This document shows positions 3,846-10,400 of a DNA stretch of 12,568 bases, piece by piece. Each line of letters begins with the position of its first letter. Positions within the stretch are counted from its first letter, which is position 1. The notes below the pieces were generated by a model that worked only from the letters and a program-made list of their open reading frames with translations, was not told where the DNA came from and made no database searches. The DNA is from Candidatus Azambacteria bacterium (lineage in GTDB: Bacteria; Patescibacteriota; Minisyncoccia; GWC2-36-17; JACQAJ01): contig JACQAJ010000002.1 of the NCBI GenBank assembly GCA_016195045.1, positions 1-12,568 on the forward strand. Direction: 5' to 3'. A program made the position numbers and the translations under genes.

Positions 3846-5885
3846 ATGGTTAATATTGATTTTCAGATTCTCAATTTTTTATATAATATTCGTGATCCGT
3901 TTTTTACAAAATTGCTATTATTAGTCACCCAGCTCGGTAGCGTTAAGTGGATCTTAATCGGAGCGACAATAATTACCATTTTTCTTTTGGTAAAAAAACA
4001 ATATTTTGATATCGCGGCTCTTTTTACGACACTTTTTAGTGGGGGTTTATTAACGTTTCTGATTAAAACAATTACTAAACGACCAAGACCAGAATGGCCA
4101 TTTCCCGTCTATTACGAGCCTTCATTTTCTTTTCCCAGTTTTCACGCCACCGGGGCGGTTTTATTATATGGTTTTATTATTTATCTTGTCTGGCAAAATT
4201 CTTCTTCAAGAAAAATTAGACGGTTTTCTTTTGTTTTAAGTATATTTATTATTTTAGTTATTGGTTTTTCTCGTCTCTATCTCGGAGTCCATTATTTTAG
4301 CGATGTCGTAGCGGGATATATTTTAGGCATTCTCTGTCTCATCGGTGGAATATACATAATTAAACATAAAATAGTTCGAGGACACTCCTCGAACTATCTG
4401 CCGTTGGGTTTAATTATTCTTTTATTTATACCTTTTTTAACTTTCGCGGGTAATTCCGGCGAAGTTGTTTTTAATGAAATTGCTTGGATGGGAACGAAAG
4501 CCAATAGTTCTGATGAATGGCTGGAGCTTTATAACAATACGGCTAACGAAATTGATTTAACTGGTTGGAAAATTTATGGAGAGGGTGGAAAAACCTTAAT
4601 TATTAGCCTAAAGAAGAGAATTTCTCCTTTAGGCTATTATTTAATTGAGCGAACGGACGACAATTCTATAAAAGATATTTTAGCTGATGATTATGGTTCA
4701 TTCGGTGGTAATGGTTTAAGTAATAAGGGCGAGTATTTAGTTTTAAAAGATAATCTGGGCCATATTATTAATCAAATTGATTTTTCTGCTGGCTGGCCAG
4801 CGGGCAGTGCTTCACCTGATTATCAAAGTATGGAAAGAGGAGCTAATGGTAGTTGGCAAAGTAATAATGGGGTGACCAAGAATGGAATTGACGCTAAAGG
4901 AAACCTAATTATGGGGACTCCTCGGTCTCTAAACAGTAGTTACCAAGTATCAATTTCGGCTAAGGTTTCAGATTTAACCAAACAGGTTGAACCTGTATCA
5001 CAGGTTCAACCTGTTGTGAATACCTCAACTCCAGTCCAACCCGTTATAGTACCAAGTCAACCTATAATCCCAGTTCCAGCTCAAGTCTTGGTTCAAGATT
5101 CGCCAGTTTTAAGTTCGGTGACAATTCCACCACAGTCAATGATTAATAATCCAACTCAAACTTCAATTCCAGTTCAACTGCCCGCAATTTCACCAACACT
5201 AACTCTCGAAAACGACCTGAAAAACCTCTTTATCAGTGAGATTATGCCTAATCCGAACGGGGCTGATAAAAATAATGAATGGATTGAAATTTACAATGGA
5301 TCTGACAATCTAATTGATTTGTCACTTTTTTATTTAATAAATGGAAGCGGTAAAATTTTTACTATTCCTAATGGGGAAAAATTAGCTTCCAAGGGATTTT
5401 TACTCCTTTCCTCTTCAAGAACTAAAATATCTTTAAATAATAGGAAGGATAACCTAAAATTATTTACTCCCAAGCTTCAGGGTAACCTACTTTTAAGTGA
5501 AGTCAGTTATTTAAATATCAAAGAAGGTTCTTCGTTAGTGAGAAATTCTTTAGGTCAATATGAAGAGACAAAAATTCCCACTCCGGGATTGGCTAATATC
5601 TTTGAAAAAGAGAAAATCAATAAACACGACTCTTCTAATAATAAGTTTAATAAAAAAGATCATAGAAAATTGGATAATGAGAATTTAACGCCCCCAATTA
5701 GTTATTCAGATAATAAAAAATTGCCTCAAACAGTTATAGTTAAAGATTACAATCAAAATAACTTATCAAGTCCAAAAAGTTTAGCTAAATTACCCCTGGA
5801 TTTACCTCTAGTCATGAGTATCGTCGGGGTATTATCAACTATTTCTCTGGTCATAATATTTTTTCTCAAATCAAAAATTATCTAG
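3846..5885 (+). CDS. PAP2 phosphatase fused to two lamin-tail (LTD) domains
   Basis: A 679-residue fusion. Residues 1-175 are a complete six-helix PAP2 lipid phosphatase with all three signature motifs: K74-x6-R81-P82 (KTITKRPRP), P97-S-F-H100 (PSFHA) and S142-R143-x5-H149-x3-D153. By family knowledge it dephosphorylates a lipid pyrophosphate such as undecaprenyl-PP at the outer membrane face. A further hydrophobic segment (185-201) resembles a signal peptide or seventh helix and leads into lamin-tail domain 1 (VVFNEIAWMG...EWLELYNN, about 207-330). A Pro/Val/Gln-rich linker follows (about 375-455), then lamin-tail domain 2 (LFISEIMPNPNG...NEWIEIYN, about 459-560), a charged tail and a C-terminal helix (about 655-676). 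Lamin-tail domains are typically extracellular in bacteria. Two perfect hairpins lie within the coding sequence, at 4371-4397 and 4981-5015. Possibly two ancestral genes merged; the domain calls are firm. Confidence 0.9.
   Translation: MVNIDFQILNFLYNIRDPFFTKLLLLVTQLGSVKWILIGATIITIFLLVKKQYFDIAALFTTLFSGGLLTFLIKTITKRPRPEWPFPVYYEPSFSFPSFHATGAVLLYGFIIYLVWQNSSSRKIRRFSFVLSIFIILVIGFSRLYLGVHYFSDVVAGYILGILCLIGGIYIIKHKIVRGHSSNYLPLGLIILLFIPFLTFAGNSGEVVFNEIAWMGTKANSSDEWLELYNNTANEIDLTGWKIYGEGGKTLIISLKKRISPLGYYLIERTDDNSIKDILADDYGSFGGNGLSNKGEYLVLKDNLGHIINQIDFSAGWPAGSASPDYQSMERGANGSWQSNNGVTKNGIDAKGNLIMGTPRSLNSSYQVSISAKVSDLTKQVEPVSQVQPVVNTSTPVQPVIVPSQPIIPVPAQVLVQDSPVLSSVTIPPQSMINNPTQTSIPVQLPAISPTLTLENDLKNLFISEIMPNPNGADKNNEWIEIYNGSDNLIDLSLFYLINGSGKIFTIPNGEKLASKGFLLLSSSRTKISLNNRKDNLKLFTPKLQGNLLLSEVSYLNIKEGSSLVRNSLGQYEETKIPTPGLANIFEKEKINKHDSSNNKFNKKDHRKLDNENLTPPISYSDNKKLPQTVIVKDYNQNNLSSPKSLAKLPLDLPLVMSIVGVLSTISLVIIFFLKSKII
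4371..4397. repeat. Perfect 12-bp hairpin at the PAP2/LTD junction
   Basis: ATAGTTCGAGGA (4371-4382) and TCCTCGAACTAT (4386-4397) are exact complements around a 3-nt loop CAC. The hairpin encodes residues 176-184, IVRGHSSNY, precisely between the last PAP2 helix and the signal-like segment. No T-run follows. Confidence 0.85.
4981..5015. repeat. Perfect 15-bp inverted repeat inside the coding linker
   Basis: AACAGGTTGAACCTG (4981-4995) and CAGGTTCAACCTGTT (5001-5015) are exact complements around loop TATCA. Each arm contains a near-palindrome of its own (CAGGTT-G-AACCTG). It encodes QVEPVSQVQPV at the start of the Pro/Gln/Val-rich linker. Confidence 0.85.
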
Positions 5886-5962
5886 AACTTAAACAATTAT
5901 AATTATTCATTATTGAAGGCAGTAGCAGAATTAACTTTTGAAAAAAGTCTACTATCTTCGAG

Positions 5963-5971
5963 TTATCCACA
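5963..5971 (+). promoter_or_regulatory. Single consensus DnaA box
   Basis: TTATCCACA matches the strong DnaA-box consensus exactly. It stands alone in the intergenic region and ends 22 bp before the candidate -10 element, near where a -35 would lie. DnaA binding here could affect transcription of the downstream surface-protein gene; there is no cluster to suggest an origin. Confidence 0.4.
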
Positions 5972-5990
5972 GGGACTTTTATTTTTGATT

Positions 5991-5999
5991 TGATATAAT
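5991..5999 (+). promoter_or_regulatory. Extended -10 promoter candidate
   Basis: TGATATAAT contains a perfect TATAAT (5994-5999) preceded by TG at the extended -10 position. No good -35 is seen, which is acceptable for extended -10 promoters. Transcription would start near 6006, giving a leader of about 70 nt to the ATG at 6076. Confidence 0.5.
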
Positions 6000-6075
6000 T
6001 TACATAAACTAATGAGACATGAGATGGGAAATATCTTTCGGTGTATTTTTTTATGATAGATCTAAAAATAATAAA

Positions 6076-7422
6076 ATGAAGTATACAATATTTAATTTCA
6101 TAGAATCAGTTAAGTATACTTTTTTCTTATTAATAGTTTTAGCGGTTATTTTCTTACCTATTTTTGTTTCAGCCGGGACGGGAACTATTCAAGGGTCTAC
6201 CAAATTTGCTTGGAGTAATAATGTTGGCTATATTAATTTTGCTCCAGTTGTTGGAGGTACTTATTATGGTTTAACAATTACTGATGGTATGGTTAATGGG
6301 TATGCTTGGTCGGCTAATTCTGGATGGATTAAGTTCAATGACTTTACTAATCCTAATGTTGGTTCAGAAGCCGGTGTCAAAAATAATGGCGGTGTTCTTT
6401 CTGGTTATGCGTGGGGAGCTAATCTTGGTTGGATAAATTTTACAGGGGTCACGATTAATACTGGTACTGGGAAATTTTCCGGAATTGCTAGCGGAAATTT
6501 AATTGGCACTTTAAAATTTGATGATTGTCCGACTTCAGCGAATTGTAATGTTGTGACAGATTGGCGACCTACTGTTGTAGTAAGTTCTTCTGGAGGCGGC
6601 GGCGGCGGCGCAATATTGTTACCGCCAGAACCAACTCCAGTAGTGATAAAACTGCCGGAACCGATTACGTCTCCAGAACCAGTAATAATTCCATCTCCGG
6701 TTGAACCAGTAGTTAAAGAGCCGATTCCAGAGAAAATAATTTCTCAAGTAGAAGAAATTCCGTCAATGAAAGCAGCTATTTCAGAAGCGCTTCCAATATC
6801 TCTGGAAAATGTAAAACCCGCTGGACAAGTGGAATATTTGACACTTAAACCTAATGAGGCGGGGACATATAGTAGAATTACTAATTTAGGAGAAATTCTT
6901 ATTGATATCCCAGCTAACAGTATTTCAACTTCAGCTATTGTTACCCCTGACCTTGAACCGATTGGGTCAAATAATGATTCTTTAGTTCCTCCCAATTTAA
7001 GAGTTAATAATAATTTTTTTTACAATGTTACTGTTAAAGATAATGTAACCGGCAAACTGATCCATTCATTTTCTGAACCCCTTAAAATTACCTTACCTGT
7101 TCCCGAAGAATTAAATGGTAAGGATAATTTAGCAGTTTTTTGGCTCGATGAAGCCAAGAGTGAGTGGGTCATTGTTTTGGGAGCAGTTTTTTCAGATGGG
7201 AAAGTTATTTTTGAAGTCAATCATTTAACTAGGTTTGCTATTTTTACTATCCCTTCTAAGCAAAATTTACCGGCTATCTTAGTCACTAAAGCAAAATCAA
7301 TAGAGTTAGCAAAAAAGAAATCTTACTTGATTATCTTATCAATAATTTTAGTAATCATTTTTATTGCCAGTTTGAGTCTAATTCTTTGGAAGAGAAAACA
7401 AAACCAATTAAATAGGTTTTAA
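6076..7422 (+). CDS. Secreted, membrane-anchored surface protein with AWSxNxGWIxF repeats
   Basis: I choose the ATG at 6076 (448 residues), because it opens a clear signal peptide, MKYTIFNFIE to about residue 33 with ...FLPIFVSA before GTGT. The in-frame ATG at 6019 would add 19 polar residues and place the start only about 13 nt after the predicted transcription start. The exported part has three aromatic repeats: FAWSNNVGYINF (44-55), YAWSANSGWIKF (76-87) and YAWGANLGWINF (111-122), a pattern recurrent in CPR secreted proteins. A Gly6 run (173-178) and a Pro/Glu/Val-rich stalk (about 181-240) follow. Then comes a beta-rich domain (about 255-400; ILIDIPANSIS, LAVFWLDEAKSEWVIV, LTRFAIF), a helix (416-436) and a basic KRKQ tail, so it is probably anchored with the bulk outside. 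No enzyme motif is visible; adhesion or envelope structure is likely. Confidence 0.85.
   Translation: MKYTIFNFIESVKYTFFLLIVLAVIFLPIFVSAGTGTIQGSTKFAWSNNVGYINFAPVVGGTYYGLTITDGMVNGYAWSANSGWIKFNDFTNPNVGSEAGVKNNGGVLSGYAWGANLGWINFTGVTINTGTGKFSGIASGNLIGTLKFDDCPTSANCNVVTDWRPTVVVSSSGGGGGGAILLPPEPTPVVIKLPEPITSPEPVIIPSPVEPVVKEPIPEKIISQVEEIPSMKAAISEALPISLENVKPAGQVEYLTLKPNEAGTYSRITNLGEILIDIPANSISTSAIVTPDLEPIGSNNDSLVPPNLRVNNNFFYNVTVKDNVTGKLIHSFSEPLKITLPVPEELNGKDNLAVFWLDEAKSEWVIVLGAVFSDGKVIFEVNHLTRFAIFTIPSKQNLPAILVTKAKSIELAKKKSYLIILSIILVIIFIASLSLILWKRKQNQLNRF
6593..6611 (+). repeat. GGC trinucleotide run encoding polyglycine
   Basis: GGA followed by five GGC codons encodes Gly6 at the boundary between the repeat domain and the Pro-rich stalk. 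Such a run can slip in replication, so its length may vary between strains in multiples of one residue or shift frame. Confidence 0.6.
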
Positions 7423-7471
7423 GATCTGTCATTCTAAGTGAAGTATCCTGTTAACAATTATTCATTATCTT
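7423..7471. other. Short spacer with a dispersed-repeat-like sequence
   Basis: GTCATTCTAAGTGAAG (about 7427-7442) resembles the widespread GTCATTCTGAGNGAAG-type dispersed palindromic repeat of bacterial genomes. No terminator or Shine-Dalgarno motif is visible before the next start codon. Confidence 0.3.
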
Positions 7472-10400
7472 ATGATCAATCTTTTTAAAAAAATATTTCA
7501 AGGTAAAAATCGAGAGAAATTTTTATATCTACTCGTAGCTCTGAGTGAAAAATGTCATTGCGAGCTAAATAAAATGAGGCGTGGTAACCTTTTTACTGGA
7601 AATTGTTTTTCCGCTAAATGGCGGATCGTAATAACAAAAGAAACTAGATTGGCCAGTTTTTTAGTTGTTTTATTTTTTTCGACCATTTTTACTTTTAAAG
7701 TCAGCGCTACCTTATTTTCTCCGGGGACAACCTTAGATCCAGATTGTCCACCAACAGCGCCTTTATCAAGTTGTGGAGTAACTTCATCATCTCTATTGTC
7801 AGGTAAAATATTTGTTGGTGATACTACAAATACAGCTGCTCAAGTTACAGTATCAGGTGATATAGCAATATCCTTAACTGGGGTAACGGCTATTGGAGCA
7901 GGAAAAGTGCTTAATGCTATGTTAGCCGGGAGTATTGCTTCATCAAAATTAGTTGGCACTGATATTGCCACTGTTGGTACTATCACCACCGGAACTTGGA
8001 ATGGAACAACTATCGCTGTTCCCAATGGTGGTACAGGGACGAGTACTATACTCACTCCTGGCAGTCTTGTTTTTGCTGGTGCTTCAGGAATTTATTCTCA
8101 AAATAATACTAATCTCTTTTGGGATGATACGAATAATCGGTTGGGCATCGGGACAGCGGCACCCGCTGCCACTCTGCATGTCTCTGGTACTTCGGCTATC
8201 TTTGGTGTGGGAGAAGCCGGGACACCGACGGCAACAACTCTTCGTGGTGCGGCTGCGACCGGTACTGATATTGCTGGAGCTAACCTGACTTTCGATGCTT
8301 CCAATGGAACAGGGACTGGTGGTTCTGGCGCCTTTGTTTTCCGAACCGCCCCCACTGGTTCAACGGGAGCAACAGCCAATACGTTAACTGAACGGATGAG
8401 AATTGATAATGCTGGCAACGTCGGCATTGGGACTGCAACACCCGGTACTTTATTGACAGTAAGAAGTTCGACAACAGGGAATGTTTTAGCAATTAGGAAT
8501 ACTTCAGATAATGCTAATACTTTCGCTATAGCGGATACAGGTAATGTTCTTAGTAGTGGGACATTGACTCTTTCTCCGTTAACATCGGGCTCGGTCTTAT
8601 TTGCTGGAAACGGTGGTTTAGTGAGTCAAACAAACAGTCAATTATTCTGGGACAATACTAATAATCGTTTAGGAATAGGAAACACAGCTCCAACTGAAAA
8701 GCTTAATGTGTCAGGTAATATAAAGATTAGTGGAGCCGGAACCGGAATAATATTTAATGATGGTACCAGTATGTCAACAGCGGCCGCTGTCGGAACGGGA
8801 ACAACAAATGCTACCGACGTATCTTTAGCGGCTGACAATGATAGTAATGGAAGTGGTAATCTGACTTTTTCTATCACTGGTTCTGAGAGAGCTCGATTTG
8901 TCCCGACTACTGGCAATTTTGGAATTGGAACTACATCGCCAACAAGTACCATGCATCTAGTTGGAATTCAACCAGCAGGTATTGCCGGAACACCTGGGAC
9001 TGATGCGACAACAACATTAACTGTCACTGGAGGAATTGGTGGTAATACGACAACCACCGGAATAGGTGTTGGTGGTATTGGTGCCACTGTTTCTCTTGCG
9101 AGTGGTATCGGTGGTCAAGCCACGAATGCAGCTACTTCATCTACTGGTGGTGCGGGCGGAGTTTTAAATATTAGTAGTGGTGCTGGTGGGCCTTCAACAG
9201 TATCGGGTACAGGTACTAATACTGGTGGTATCGGTGGATCATTAACATTGACAGCTGGAGCTGGTGGTAGTGCGAGTTTGGGTAGTAGTAATACTGGTGG
9301 CATTGGTGGAAATATTGAATTTCTTGGAGGTAATGCGGGAGCGGGAGGGAACGTAGCGGGCGGAGATGTCTTTATTACCGGTGGTACCGCTACCGGTACA
9401 GGAACGGCTGGAGATGTCTTACTTGGTATTACATCAGGTGGAACAGTCAGGGGCAACGTCGGGATTGGGACCACCACTCCCACCTCCACCTTACATGTCG
9501 TTGGGACAGGAAACATTACCGGTAACACCACCGTCGGGGGCACTCTTGGAGTGACTGGAGCGACGACGTTAGCTGGCCTCACCGCCACCACTGGTTCATT
9601 TAGTTCCACTCTGGGTGTGACAGGTCTGGCTACTCTCTCAGGGGGAGCATCCATTACCTGTACTGAGTGTATCACTGATACTAATGTGGTGAGTGCTCTG
9701 ACAGGTAAAACATACAATGGACTTACTCTTACTGCAGCTGCAGATGGATTTACCGCAGTGGGAGGAAGCACCTCCAGAATTCTTGCGGTAACAGGAAGTG
9801 ATATCACCCTCAATGGAGGAGGTAATACCTTAACCTTAGCAGGTAATCTCTCTACCTCAGGAGCTTTCCCTTTAACCTTAACTACTACAGCAGCTACTAA
9901 TGTGACTCTTCCTACTACCGGAACCTTAGCAACCTTAGCCGGAACAGAGACGTTAACCAATAAAACATTAACTAGTCCTGTTATTACTTGTACAGATTGT
10001 CTGACTGATACTAATGTTGTTGATACACTGACTATCTCAGGAGGAACTATTAATAATACTCCTATTGGAGCAACAACTCCTTCCACTGGTGCATTTACAA
10101 TACTCTCTTCAACAGGAGCAACCACCTTAGGTGATAATTCTGCTACCGTTGCTATTGATTCCTCTGTTTGGGATATCACCACTGCTGGTGCAGTAACAGG
10201 TCTTACGGGTATTATTACTAGCGGAGGTTACACTCAATCAGGAACCAGCGCTAATACTCTCACTGGAGCCACTACTATTTCTGGCGCCACCACCTTAACT
10301 GGTGCCGGTACAGGATTAGCCGTAACCAATAACGTGACCGTGGGTGGCACCCTGGACGTCACCGGTGCAACCACTCTCAATGGCAACACTTCAGTATCTG

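Noticed and set aside
5963..5971. Replication origin
   Set aside because: Only one DnaA box is seen, with no cluster, no AT-rich unwinding element next to it, and no dnaA, dnaN or parA gene nearby.
6019..6075. Upstream in-frame ATG for the AWSxNxGWIxF protein
   Set aside because: It would place 19 polar residues before a well-formed signal peptide and start almost at the predicted transcription start. The ATG at 6076 is more coherent.
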